Shown here one piece after another: positions 8,596-17,669 of a stretch of DNA of 64,000 nucleotides. The DNA is taken from contig JBCBRH010000010.1 in NCBI GenBank assembly GCA_039819785.1, forward strand, positions 51,308-115,307, written 5' to 3'. A program made the position numbers and the translations under genes. Numbering within the stretch: the first letter of the stretch is position 1; every line of letters begins with the position of its first letter. The notes beneath the pieces were generated by a model. That model made no database searches and was not told the origin of the DNA. It saw only the letters and a program-made list of their open reading frames with translations. This stretch comes from JBCBRD01 sp039819785 (GTDB taxonomy: Bacteria > Pseudomonadota > Alphaproteobacteria > Rhizobiales > Hyphomicrobiaceae).

Positions 8596-9201
8596 TCACT
8601 TGATCTTGCAATAGCCTGTGTACTGGGCATAGACGGCCTGGCCCAACACGCCGAAATGACGTGAGTGAACAGCTGGGTACTTCCCGGTTTCTCCCACTTC
8701 GTCATAGATCGTCGTCAGGTTCAAAAAGCCCTCAGTCACAGCCTCAATGAAATGGCTTGCGTTGAGTGCCCGCACGATCCGCAACGTGCCGGGCGGCTTT
8801 TTCTCATTGGTCCGAAGCTCGGCGACCTGATTATCGAGGTTGATGGCATCAATCGAAAAAGAGAGCGGAGACGGTGTTCCAGCCTTGAATGTGCCTGCTT
8901 CAAAGCTCCCCGATGTTCCTGTGTTGAAGTTGCACACGAGGTTAGATGGCAACGCTGACACCGGCTGTGCCGTCGCGACAACCAACATGAAAATTGCGCC
9001 GAGACCGGCGAAGGACTGGCCGATGCGCCATCTGGTGCGACGACTGGGAAAGGACTGGAACATGGACGCTCCGAATGTGGTCATGAGTTTCTTGAGATGG
9101 GGTTTGTTCATCGTGGGTTGGATGAGAAAGAACTCCCGCGGTCTAAATGTGTCCAATCCAAGGGATTTCACCAACGGCATAGTGGACTGGTTGTCTGGCA
9201 T
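8596..9201 (-). CDS. Hypothetical exported protein
   Basis: The frame is 201 residues from the ATG at 9201, which has GTGAGG upstream. A long N-terminal extension precedes a signal-peptide-like stretch (SFAGLGAIFMLVVATAQPVSA) with probable cleavage before LPSN. Starts at 9111, 9084 or 9063 (the last with GGAGCG upstream) would give a more conventional signal peptide, and I cannot settle between them. The mature part (about 117 residues) has two cysteines far apart (NLVCNF and the C-terminal YCKIK) that could form a disulfide, and looks like a small beta-rich periplasmic protein. I do not recognise the family. Confidence 0.65.
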   Translation of the reverse strand: MPDNQSTMPLVKSLGLDTFRPREFFLIQPTMNKPHLKKLMTTFGASMFQSFPSRRTRWRIGQSFAGLGAIFMLVVATAQPVSALPSNLVCNFNTGTSGSFEAGTFKAGTPSPLSFSIDAINLDNQVAELRTNEKKPPGTLRIVRALNASHFIEAVTEGFLNLTTIYDEVGETGKYPAVHSRHFGVLGQAVYAQYTGYCKIK

Positions 9202-9392
9202 CAGAAAGTGAACCTCACCTAGAGCGGGACGACCAATGGGTGGTTTGCTTACGAACCGTCACGATTGGATGGTGTGCAGCCGGGTTTATAGTCAGGTTCG
9301 TTTCGCCCGGATACGGCCTTGAATCATAGGCACAGAACTCACTGGTCTATTTTGCGCCTGCCTGATCGCGCCTTTACGAACGGAACTAGACT

Positions 9393-9842
9393 ATGCGCCC
9401 GGGAATCCCGCCACGTCTAAAAACGCCTCAACTGTTGGCTTCGCTGGGCGCCGCAGCTGTTTTCGTGTGTGGGTGTGCAGCCAGTCCGACGTTACAGTCG
9501 CCAGGCTTTCAGAACCAAGTCCAAACAGGGTCTGTAAGCAAGGTTGCGATGAACGAACCGTTTGACTGCAAGCGGATGACCGGGAGCATGCAGATCCGTA
9601 TTCTGCAACTTCGCACGTTTGATGCCGAAAAGCAGTCATCGAGCCTCTCGCGCATTCTGGGTGGTGCTACCACGTCCCTCTTCGGCGGAACAACGTTGCA
9701 GTCGCCGGATGGGCGGTATGAGAGTGACATGGCGCAACTCAAGGCGGACAATGCGAAACTCGCGGCTGCGGGATGCAAGATCTACGACCTTGATGCTGAA
9801 ATGGCTGAGACCGACATGCGCAAGACGCCAAGGCCGCGTTGA
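9393..9842 (+). CDS. Putative lipoprotein
   Basis: This 149-residue protein has a signal sequence (LLASLGAAAVFVCGC) ending in a VCGC box that can serve as a lipobox, with Cys28 the likely lipidated residue. The mature part holds a paired-cysteine layout (FDCKRMTG and AAGCKIYDLD) and a Gly-rich stretch (ILGGATTSLFGGTT) resembling those seen in small alphaproteobacterial envelope lipoproteins, followed by a short charged helix (DMAQLKADNAKLAAA). It is probably anchored in the periplasm or outer membrane. It converges on the YdcF-like gene. The function is unknown. Confidence 0.7.
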   Translation: MRPGIPPRLKTPQLLASLGAAAVFVCGCAASPTLQSPGFQNQVQTGSVSKVAMNEPFDCKRMTGSMQIRILQLRTFDAEKQSSSLSRILGGATTSLFGGTTLQSPDGRYESDMAQLKADNAKLAAAGCKIYDLDAEMAETDMRKTPRPR

Positions 9843-9931
9843 GCCGCTACCGTTGCAGGCGGGCTTGGCGGCCATCCCGGCTCATGCCATGCGCATTAAC
9901 TACCGATGCCTATCAGCTGCGTGAAGACAAA

Positions 9932-10765
9932 TCAGCGACTTTCGGCCAGCGCCATCTCGTCCGGTGCGGGAAAGAGGTCCGAGGTTTTTCCAGTCAGCCA
10001 ATACCCAACAAGCCCGATATATTCGCGGACCACCAGATCGAACCGTTTCAACCCATCCGACAGCGACGTAAACCCCCGGAACGATGATCCTTCGAGATGC
10101 GTTCTCAGATCGACCGGGTATGGGATGATGTCAAAGTTCACTGCGCGAAACGCACCGACCGAGCGGGGCATGTGATAACCCGATGTAATCAGGACCCAGC
10201 GCGCATTCGCGGCAGGTTCGGCAAGCGCCTTGGCCAGGACGGCGTTTTCGTATGTGTTGCGTGCGCGCGGCTCCAACAGGATACGGTCCGGGGAAACACC
10301 CATCTGTTCCAGAAATTTTCCCACCGGCCCGGCGAGACTTTGGCTGGTGTCGAGGCCGTCGACGACGGCTCCTGTGAACATGATTTTTGCTTTTGGATGG
10401 CGTCGCGCGAGGCGCAGCCCTTCGGTCAAACGTTCGGCGGCCTCGTTGACGGGAAGGCCGTGGTGGTCTGTGCCGCTCTCGAAGTCTTCAAATCCGCCCA
10501 GGATAATGATCCCATCAACCCGGTCCTTGAGGTCAGATGGATGTACGGCTGGGAAGCGGTGCTCCAGGTGGCTCAAGAGAATGTTGGCTGCAGGTGAATA
10601 ACCTGCCACGCCGAATAGCGTGACACCGACAGCGCAGAGGGCCACTCCGAGACGCCGTGTCGAGCCGCCGCGCGCCAACGCCAGAAGCCCGAAGAGGAGA
10701 GCAAAGAAGGCGAAATTTGAGGGGCGCAGGACGAACCAGATTATTTTTGAAGCATAGAAAAACAC
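9932..10765 (-). CDS. YdcF/ElyC-like membrane protein (DUF218)
   Basis: This 277-residue protein begins with GTG at 10765. Two hydrophobic segments (about 5-30 and 38-57) anchor it, and the remainder is a DUF218 domain with the GIIILGGFEDFESG opening, AAERLTEGLRLARRHPKAKIMFTGAV and TYENAVLAKAL, VLITSGYHMPRSVGAFRA. That GxxxxGG / N-T-Y-E-N / S-x-x-H-xxR series is the family signature. Relatives such as ElyC and SanA are linked to envelope integrity and vancomycin resistance in Escherichia coli. The two-helix anchor plus DUF218 domain is the ElyC layout. The reaction is not established. Confidence 0.88.
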   Translation of the reverse strand: MFFYASKIIWFVLRPSNFAFFALLFGLLALARGGSTRRLGVALCAVGVTLFGVAGYSPAANILLSHLEHRFPAVHPSDLKDRVDGIIILGGFEDFESGTDHHGLPVNEAAERLTEGLRLARRHPKAKIMFTGAVVDGLDTSQSLAGPVGKFLEQMGVSPDRILLEPRARNTYENAVLAKALAEPAANARWVLITSGYHMPRSVGAFRAVNFDIIPYPVDLRTHLEGSSFRGFTSLSDGLKRFDLVVREYIGLVGYWLTGKTSDLFPAPDEMALAESR

Positions 10766-11011
10766 GAACGACGTCTTCCCCGTGGCGCGTTGAACGGCAT
10801 ATTACCACACAGCCTGCTAGGCGTAGCACACTCAACCAGATATGCGTTTGGTGGTGCCGATATAGAGTTGACGGCACCTGTCAGCGCCCGATGTGGGCTT
10901 GGCGTCCATGTGGGCGAGCCGCTGAGCGCATACGTCGGCCGCTCGTCTGGCACCTGGTAGACCCTTCCCCGAGGCTGACGCTTGGGCCATTTGCTATGAT
11001 GAAGGACCGTG

Positions 11012-11515
11012 ATGAGCGAAGCGAATACGCCAAACCGTGCTGACAGGCTTCAGGCTCAGCCACCGACGCGCATCCCATGGCCGCCCTTGATGATTGCCGT
11101 GACCGTTTTGTCTGCCATTGGGCTTCGGATGGTCTTCCCACTCACTTGGCCGGGCGTCGACGATCTCCCGGCCAGGCTCGTGGGGCTTGGGTTTGGCGTT
11201 TTGGGGCTCGGACTGATTGTCTGGTCGGCTGTCACTCTCAACAAGCATCGTACAACCATCATGCCTCACAGATCAGCGGACAGTCTTGTGACGGACGGGC
11301 CTTTCGCGTGGCGCCGTAATCCGATTTATCTTGGTGATGTCTTTTTGTTCCTGGCAGCTGCCGAGGTGACAAAAAACGTCTGGTTCGCAATCCTGGTTCC
11401 TGTGTTCATGATTGCAGTAACCTATTTGGCGATTCTTCCGGAAGAACGGCATCTGGAAGGCAAGTTCGGAGATGCCTACCGCGACTACAAAGAGCGGACC
11501 CGTCGTTGGTTGTGA
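11012..11515 (+). CDS. Isoprenylcysteine carboxyl methyltransferase-like membrane protein
   Basis: This 167-residue protein uses the ATG at 11012 (GAAGGA 5 bases upstream). It has four or so hydrophobic segments and the C-terminal signature of the ICMT/PEMT methyltransferase fold: TDGPFAWRRNPIYLGDVFLFLAAAEV and PEERHLEGKFGDAYRDYKERTRRWL. In this fold the RNPIYLG and EE-x-x-L-x-x-x-F-G-x-x-Y-xx-Y-xx-x-x-R elements bind S-adenosylmethionine. The bacterial relatives have mostly unknown acceptors; prenylcysteine is not implied. A short hairpin with eight T follows the stop. Confidence 0.85.
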   Translation: MSEANTPNRADRLQAQPPTRIPWPPLMIAVTVLSAIGLRMVFPLTWPGVDDLPARLVGLGFGVLGLGLIVWSAVTLNKHRTTIMPHRSADSLVTDGPFAWRRNPIYLGDVFLFLAAAEVTKNVWFAILVPVFMIAVTYLAILPEERHLEGKFGDAYRDYKERTRRWL

Positions 11516-11518
11516 CAT

Positions 11519-11550
11519 GGCCTGCGCCGGAGATGGCCTTTTTTTTGTGG
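11519..11550 (+). terminator. Probable terminator after the ICMT-like gene
   Basis: A short GC-rich hairpin (GGCC arms around a GC-rich loop) is followed at once by eight T residues, 4 bp after the stop. The stem is short, so confidence is limited. Confidence 0.5.
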
Positions 11551-11654
11551 GGCGGCAAGCGCTTCCCCGGCGGGACTAACTATAGGCGGTCCGGCCACGA
11601 CGTCTGCGGGACCAACGCCGGATTGATGCGGAACTGAAGGAGCCTAACGCGGCC

Positions 11655-12491
11655 ATGACGCAAGAGTACGAAGACAAGGAACGCGAGTTTCTTGTTAATC
11701 TCAAAGCTGACACCGGCCGTGATCTGACCGAGTGGATGCAGGCCATCACGGATGCCGGCATTGATGACCGGAATGACCGTATCGACTGGTTCCGTCAGCA
11801 GGGCTTCATTTTCGCATGGGCATCGTGGATGGAACGTATCCACCACAACGGAGGCCGTCCGATTTATCTTGCATCGGTCCCGGTTGCGGACGACGCGGCG
11901 GACACTCAAAAAGGAAACGACGTTGCGGCTGGCTTACGTAGTCCCGGTGAGCGTTTGCCTCTAGACGGTGAACCTGTTGCGCCCATCGTGCGTGACGCTG
12001 CTGGGACTGACGATGGCACAATGGCGGACGCAGCCCCAGTACCAGCTCAAGCACCTGCTCAGCCCTCGTTTGATCCGTTTGCAGCGCTTCCGCGTGGAAC
12101 GATCAAAACCGATGACGCCGATAAGCTCGGACAAACAGTCGCTCGCGCAAAAGCCTACGCACCGTTGATGACGTTCTTGCTGGGCCAGATCGCTCAACGC
12201 CTGCCGGATGCCTTTGCCGTGCCGGGTTCAGATTTTGTGCTGTTGCACGTATCGAAGCGAAAAGCAGCGCCTTTCGCCCTTATCGCAATCACGCAAAATG
12301 ATTTGAAACTGGGGCTTCAACTCGGCACCTGGCCGATCCAGCCGCCGATGGAAAAGCTGCGTCTGCAGGGGCCCGCGGCGCGGGCTGGCCGTTCGTTGAC
12401 GCATATGATCGGCCTGACAGATGCCCGGCAGATCGAAGCGGGGCTCGTTAATCTTATTGAGTCGGCCCACACGCGTGCCAAAAGCCGTTGA
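11655..12491 (+). CDS. DUF4287 / DUF5655-type protein
   Basis: This 278-residue soluble protein has two regions. The N-terminal about 60 residues (REFLVNLKADTGRDLTEWM through DWFRQQGFIFAWASWMERIHH) resemble DUF4287. The C-terminal about 110 residues (APLMTFLLGQIAQRLPDAF, FVLLHVSKRKAAPFALIAIT, LKLGLQLGTWP and a final ARQIEAGLVNLIESAH) resemble DUF5655. The linker (about 75-160) is rich in Ala, Pro and Asp and looks disordered. These domains often occur together in small bacterial proteins of unknown function, sometimes described as transport-associated. The assignment rests on remembered sequence patterns. AAGGAG lies 12 bases before the ATG. Confidence 0.65.
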   Translation: MTQEYEDKEREFLVNLKADTGRDLTEWMQAITDAGIDDRNDRIDWFRQQGFIFAWASWMERIHHNGGRPIYLASVPVADDAADTQKGNDVAAGLRSPGERLPLDGEPVAPIVRDAAGTDDGTMADAAPVPAQAPAQPSFDPFAALPRGTIKTDDADKLGQTVARAKAYAPLMTFLLGQIAQRLPDAFAVPGSDFVLLHVSKRKAAPFALIAITQNDLKLGLQLGTWPIQPPMEKLRLQGPAARAGRSLTHMIGLTDARQIEAGLVNLIESAHTRAKSR

Positions 12492-12692
12492 GAATCACCG
12501 TCCACCTGGATTGGGGGCCGTTGTCGACGGTCTCGTAGTCCGCGCTATCCGTTGTAGTCAGGGGTCCGCGAGAAAAACCGTCAACATTAACAGACGCTTA
12601 TCGCAAAGAGAAAGTGATCCTGCGGCCTTTGAGAAACGCAACACGCGGTTGCCGAAATCGTATGGTAGCGTTTCCACATGGAAAGATTGGGC

Positions 12693-14003
12693 ATGGAGCG
12701 CAACGTGACAGGCATCAAGCAGACACCGTGGCGAGGTACGGTTGCATCAGCCACACTGGTTGTGTGTGCCGTGCTAGCTTATCCACATGCTGCATCGGCT
12801 CAGACGGCACATCGCGACAGCATTGCCGATCTGCTTTCTGGCACGACATCTGAGGCAACTGAAAACGCGATCGATCCCAAGTCTGACCCCCGTGCTGGCG
12901 ACCCGGACTATGAACGCGCGCGCGAGCTGATGCGGGCCATTGATGCCCTGCTCCAGGATACGGCCAAGAACAGGTCAGATGCCGCCCGCCTGCCAGGCCG
13001 GGACGAATTCCTGGTCACGCCGATCTGGACCGAGACCAAGGAAGACCGTGAGGAGAAAATCCGCGGGCTTCTTGATGCCGTGCTTGGCATCGTGACGGAT
13101 GTTCCCGTGGTTGATGTTCAACGGCGGGTTGAGAAACTACGTCAGAACATCCGGAAGCTCGAAGACGAGATTGTCTCGCTGAAGGAGCGCAAGCTGCAAG
13201 CACCAGAAGGTGGCATGCTGCCCGGCGTCCTCACAGACACGGTTGAAAGTCTTCAGGCGTCAATTGAAGACGCCGGCAAGCGGATTGAGGCCAACCGCGA
13301 GGAAATCGCCCAGGCCAAGACTGAAATCAGCGTTGCGATGAAAAATGCCGGCATTCAGCTCGGCGATGATCAGATTGATCTGTTGCTGGATAGCGTCTTA
13401 TCGGGCGATCTGGTGCGGCTTGTTGCCGTGTTCAACGCCGCCAAGCTGATCGACCGGCAATTGGGCGAGCGCATGGATGTGTCTGGCGACAATATCAAGG
13501 CGGCGCGCAAATACTTTGCCATGCATGCCGCGTTGTTTGCCATGCTGGTGCACGCGCAGGATTCGGCAATCGCCAAGATCGATAACTCCTACATGCCGAA
13601 GCTGGATGCGATCCTACGTGACATTCGTGCGGCGCGTTCAAAGACCGATGCGCTTTTGAAAAAGACCAACCGGCCAGACCAGCGGCGCGTGCTTGAAGCT
13701 AACCGCGAAAGCCAGAAGCTGGCGCGCGAGGCCGCCCAGGGCTACCGGCGATACCTGCAACAGCAGCGCGAGCAGATCGCGCGCGCGCGGGCACGGGCAA
13801 CGCACGATCTTTCGATTGCCGACAACACATTCGAGACAGTGGAAGCGTCGTTTCAGCTGCGAACGCTGATGCGCGATTCGGCTGCCTCATTTGAAGCAAT
13901 CGAGAAGCTGGAAGCGCCGACGTTCGATCAGATTTTCCGGAACGAAGAGCTGCGCCGCGAGTTTGAAAACCTGACGCGTAAGCTGGATACGCCGACGAGC
14001 TAA
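12693..14003 (+). CDS. Exported coiled-coil protein, unknown function
   Basis: From the ATG at 12693 (GGAAAG 8 bases upstream; 12678 is also possible) the protein has 436 residues. It opens with a signal peptide (SATLVVCAVLAYPHAASA before QTAHRDS). The body is almost entirely charged and helical: VVDVQRRVEKLRQNIRKLEDEIVSLKERKLQ and SIEDAGKRIEANREEIAQAKTEI are clear coiled coils, and a second helical block follows around residues 330-430 (ESQKLAREAAQGYRRYLQQQREQIARARARA). An uncharged middle section (AGIQLGDDQIDLLLDSVLSGDLVRLVAVFNAAKLID) separates them. I do not recognise the family. It is probably periplasmic and could be a structural or scaffold protein. Confidence 0.8.
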   Translation: MERNVTGIKQTPWRGTVASATLVVCAVLAYPHAASAQTAHRDSIADLLSGTTSEATENAIDPKSDPRAGDPDYERARELMRAIDALLQDTAKNRSDAARLPGRDEFLVTPIWTETKEDREEKIRGLLDAVLGIVTDVPVVDVQRRVEKLRQNIRKLEDEIVSLKERKLQAPEGGMLPGVLTDTVESLQASIEDAGKRIEANREEIAQAKTEISVAMKNAGIQLGDDQIDLLLDSVLSGDLVRLVAVFNAAKLIDRQLGERMDVSGDNIKAARKYFAMHAALFAMLVHAQDSAIAKIDNSYMPKLDAILRDIRAARSKTDALLKKTNRPDQRRVLEANRESQKLAREAAQGYRRYLQQQREQIARARARATHDLSIADNTFETVEASFQLRTLMRDSAASFEAIEKLEAPTFDQIFRNEELRREFENLTRKLDTPTS

Positions 14004-14075
14004 TTGTTTCTGACCAGCGGCTTTAAGCATCATCGGATGCAAGCTGCGATACGCACGTACTGGCAAAACTGCGAA

Positions 14076-15452
14076 CTACATAAGCAGTAAGGAGGCCAGT
14101 CCGAGGAAGGCAAAGAAGCCAACGACATCGGTGATTGTTGTGAGAAAGACGCCGGACGCAGGTGCGGGGTCGAGTTTTGCCCAGTCCATAGCGAGCGGTA
14201 TCAGAATGCCCGCAAGCCCGGCGGCGATATGGTTGATGACCATTGCCACGGCGATCACCATCCCCAGTGTCCCTGAACCAAACCAGACATAGGCGATCCC
14301 AGCCAAGATCACGGCAAACAAAAGCCCATTGATCAGGCCGACGACGGCTTCTCTCGTAATGATTTTGGGGGCGTTGACGCCACTCAATTTATTGGTGGCC
14401 AAGGCACGGACCGTAACGGTCATGGTCTGGGTGCCTGCATTTCCGCCCATTGAGGCAACAATTGGCATGAGGACGGCCAATGACACCATCTGCTCAATGG
14501 TTGCATCGAATTGCTGGATGACCATTGAGGCCAGAATGGCGGTTGCCAGATTGACGATCAGCCAGGGGAAGCGCGAACGGACGGTGTAATAGACCGAGTC
14601 TGCGATCGACTCGTCACCGACACCGGCCAGGGCCTTCATGTCCTCTTCAGCTTCGTCCTGGATCACATCGACCACGTCATCCACAGTCACGACACCGACC
14701 ATGCGGTCATTGCTGTCGACGACCGGGGCGGACATCAAGTCATAGCGGCGGAATTCGCGCGCCACTTCTTCCTGGTCTTCGTCGGCCCGCACGACGCGCC
14801 GATCCGTTGTCATGATCGCTTCGACCGTGACGTGGCGTTTGGTACGTACCAAGGCGGACAGACTGACAGCCCCGAGAACGCGGTATGCAGGGTCGATGAC
14901 GAACAACTCTGAGAACGTAAATGGCAGGTCTTCCGCTTCGCGCAGATAGTCGATCACCTGCCCGATGGTCCAAAACGGCGGCACAGCGACAAAGTCGCTT
15001 TGCATGAGACGTCCGGCTGTTTCTTCGTCGTAGTCGAAGTTCCGCTCAAGGGCTGCGCGCTCGCCCGTGGGCAGCTGTTCGAAAATCTCCTGGCGATCTT
15101 GTTCTTCGAGGCTTTCCAGAAGATAGGCCGCGTCATCTGAATCAAGCTCGGTGACGGCCTGGGCCAGAAGCTCATTGGGCAGTTCCTCCGACAGCTGGTC
15201 GCGGACTGTTTCATCCAGTTGTGAAAAAACTTCAAAGTCGAAGTCGGGCCCGGAGATATTAACCAGTGCGACGCGGTCGGCTGGTTCCAAGAATTCGATA
15301 ATGTCGGCAAGATCAGGCGTGCTCAGTGAAGCCGTAAGTTCGGTGATCGCAGCCTTATCGTTGGTCTCGAGGGCATCATGAATGGCCCGGATCTGGATGC
15401 GGCTTGGCTGCTCAGACTGTGTCGGCGAGCCATCAGTTACGGTGTCAGACAT
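14076..15452 (-). CDS. mgtE: Magnesium transporter MgtE
   Basis: MgtE is a Mg2+-gated Mg2+ channel in the inner membrane. From the ATG at 15452 the protein has 458 residues, the family length; an upstream ATG at 15491 is in frame but adds an untypical leader. Domains in order are the N-terminal superhelical domain (IHDALETNDKAAITELTASLSTPDLADIIEFLEP), a CBS pair (about 140-270, with FVIDPAYRVLGAVSL and APVVDSNDRMVGVVTVDDVVDVIQ), and five membrane helices from about 290, including the pore-helix motif MPIVASMGGNAGTQTMTVTVRALA. The acidic N and CBS domains sense Mg2+. It is convergent with the coiled-coil gene. Confidence 0.95.
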   Translation of the reverse strand: MSDTVTDGSPTQSEQPSRIQIRAIHDALETNDKAAITELTASLSTPDLADIIEFLEPADRVALVNISGPDFDFEVFSQLDETVRDQLSEELPNELLAQAVTELDSDDAAYLLESLEEQDRQEIFEQLPTGERAALERNFDYDEETAGRLMQSDFVAVPPFWTIGQVIDYLREAEDLPFTFSELFVIDPAYRVLGAVSLSALVRTKRHVTVEAIMTTDRRVVRADEDQEEVAREFRRYDLMSAPVVDSNDRMVGVVTVDDVVDVIQDEAEEDMKALAGVGDESIADSVYYTVRSRFPWLIVNLATAILASMVIQQFDATIEQMVSLAVLMPIVASMGGNAGTQTMTVTVRALATNKLSGVNAPKIITREAVVGLINGLLFAVILAGIAYVWFGSGTLGMVIAVAMVINHIAAGLAGILIPLAMDWAKLDPAPASGVFLTTITDVVGFFAFLGLASLLLM

Positions 15453-16344
15453 TGCGCACCTTTTCTCCCCTGCGCCACGGTGGTGACGCACACTTTTTCG
15501 ACGGCCCCGGTGGCGAACCCCACCACGTTGTCATCCCGGCATCTGTTGCAGGGGTTCCCTCTCCGTTTACGCGTGCCTGTGGACGTTACTTTTGCCGCGC
15601 TCCACATTCAGTGCCAGATAGAGTTCAGAGCCCCACCCAGTTCAGTGACAGACCCAGCTGTAGCGGATTGTCCGCGCAAAAAGCCCCGGGATCACACGCG
15701 TTGTGCAGGCCTGTTTGCGCGATTCTGGTCCGGCCGGGAGGTCATGGAGGTCACGGGCCACACGAGGCTCACAGTCAGAGGAATGGACAATAATCTTTCA
15801 CGCTGGTCAGGCGTTTTGCCCGCCGGCGTTCATTTCTGAACAAAATGGCGGAGATCTGATAATGGCTGCGCCCGCCGCACCTCACTGAAAGAACAACATC
15901 TGGTGGCCTGCCGCTGATCACATTCAAACCGCATCCCTTGGACCCTGCCCGCGTCGGACGAGCGACCGGCGGGTTCTACACATCGCTGACCCACTCCATC
16001 TCAAACACGTTTGTGCGTTGGACGTCCATCTTTGAAGGGACAAAATAGTCGAACTAACCCGAGCATGAGACGTGCAGGTGTACCAAACAGCGCTCACGCG
16101 AGCGTGAAATCACTGGTGCTGGCTGGCCACATCATCAACAGCCCTCAAAGCTGCATGCCCATGAATGAACGCGATTCCACTACAGTGTCCGGCATTGGAC
16201 TGTTATATCGACTCGGTAACATCGCGTGGCTTCATTTGTCCGGTTCGCGTCTTAAGCGTCGGAGCCCTAACGTTTAGAGCGGTTTTTGTGCGCCAAGCTG
16301 CATTGCAACCAATGCATCGGGCTCCCAGCAAAAGAGCATCTCAC
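15453..16344. other. Intergenic stretch without a recognisable gene
   Basis: This is the divergent region between mgtE and the first polysaccharide deacetylase. Open frames exist on the plus strand but lack binding sites and protein-like sequence. I see no strong hairpin, repeat or RNA gene. Promoters for both flanking genes must lie here. Confidence 0.5.
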
Positions 16345-17517
16345 ATGCCACTTCAAGACATTACCGGTTCATGCTTGCCTTCAGCTTGGCGCGCACTCTT
16401 TGCTGTAACAGCGCTGGGTGCGGTGTGTGTGTTTACGGGCGCTACCGGGGCGCAGGCTGACCGTGCAAGTTGTGAAAACCGCACCGGCGCGCTTGGTGTT
16501 GAACGCGTCGTTGAAATTGATACAGCCGATGGGCCGCGCTTCGGCAATATGCAGTACAAGGAAATCGACTTCCTGAAGCCGGGTGAAGTCGTCTTGACCT
16601 TCGATGATGGACCACTGCGCCGCTATTCGCTGGATGTGCTGAATGCGCTGGAACGGCACTGCACCAAGGCGACGTTTTTCATGGTCGGGCGGATGGCCGT
16701 CACCGACCCAGTGCTTGTGAAAGAGATTGATCGGCGTGGACACACGGTTGCTTCGCACACCTGGTCTCACAAGAACCTGGGCCGCCAAAGCGCCAAATCA
16801 GCCAAGCGCGAGATCGAGCTTGGCATCAGTGCGATTTCGGCTGCGCTGGGTAAACCGGTAGCGCCGTTTTTCCGGTTCCCTTACCTGAGTGATCCAAAGC
16901 GAATGCAGGCCCACCTTCGCAAGCGGGGGATCGGTAATTTTTCGATCGATATTGACGCTGTCGATTTCAGGACGCGGTCGGGCTCAGTCATCGTCGAGCG
17001 CATCATGCGCGGACTGAAACGCCAAGGTAAGGGTATCTTGCTGTTTCACGACATCCAAAAATCGACTGCGCGGGGCCTGGGTAAGCTTTTGGACCGGCTG
17101 AAGCGCGGTGGTTACAAGGTCGTGCACATCGTTCCCAAGGCTCCCGTAAAGACCCTGGCTGAATACGATGACGACGGCATGAAAATCTTGATGAAGCGCA
17201 AAGCGCGGGCCGGTGAGCGGCCTCTCGCAAAGCGGTCTATTGTCTGGCCGGTTTCGCTGGGGAACCTCCCACCGACCGAAGAACTCAAGATTGTGCCGCC
17301 GGTGAAGACTTTCGTGCGCAAGGGCCGGATTGCGCCAATCGAAGCCGTTATTCCGCAGCGACGTCCGATTGACATCACAACAAAAGCCAATGCCAAAGCC
17401 GAGGTGCGCAAGACGCCTGCAAAGCGTGCGATTCTCAGGAACTCGTATGCCAAGAGAGCCGAGGAAGAGCCCCGTAACACTCGAGATTGGCGGGACGACG
17501 CGTTCAACAATCAGTAG
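16345..17517 (+). CDS. Exported polysaccharide deacetylase, paralogue 1
   Basis: This NodB-fold (carbohydrate esterase family 4) protein has 390 residues from the ATG at 16345, chosen because MPLQDITGSC...GAQA then reads as a signal peptide (in-frame starts at 16312 and 16165 exist). It has the metal and catalytic motifs EVVLTFDDGP and SHTWSH (HxxxH), a motif-3 segment FRFPYLS and the late GILLFHDI with the catalytic His. The NodB domain covers about residues 65-290. The C-terminal 100 residues are basic and Pro/Ala-rich. It should remove acetyl groups from a periplasmic or surface glycan whose identity is unknown. A close paralogue follows 152 bp downstream, so this is a tandem duplication. 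Confidence 0.88.
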   Translation: MPLQDITGSCLPSAWRALFAVTALGAVCVFTGATGAQADRASCENRTGALGVERVVEIDTADGPRFGNMQYKEIDFLKPGEVVLTFDDGPLRRYSLDVLNALERHCTKATFFMVGRMAVTDPVLVKEIDRRGHTVASHTWSHKNLGRQSAKSAKREIELGISAISAALGKPVAPFFRFPYLSDPKRMQAHLRKRGIGNFSIDIDAVDFRTRSGSVIVERIMRGLKRQGKGILLFHDIQKSTARGLGKLLDRLKRGGYKVVHIVPKAPVKTLAEYDDDGMKILMKRKARAGERPLAKRSIVWPVSLGNLPPTEELKIVPPVKTFVRKGRIAPIEAVIPQRRPIDITTKANAKAEVRKTPAKRAILRNSYAKRAEEEPRNTRDWRDDAFNNQ

Positions 17518-17669
17518 CCCCTGGCTTGGCTGCGTGGTTCATGTTTGATGCGCAGAAACTCCTTGCGTTTCGTAAATCGGCCTTATTTGTTGGTGCACAC
17601 CTGAGGATAAAGGCTGCTTAGGCCCAAGTGGGTCCGTCGATGTATGCGTACCGGAGAATGTTGCCGAGC

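Noticed and set aside
9060..9201. Choosing the shortest start (9063) for the exported protein
   Set aside because: It would give a shorter signal peptide, but the ATG at 9201 also has a binding site, so I kept the longest frame and recorded the doubt.
15378..15839. 153-residue plus-strand frame overlapping the mgtE start
   Set aside because: No binding site, Cys/Arg-rich composition without a recognisable fold.
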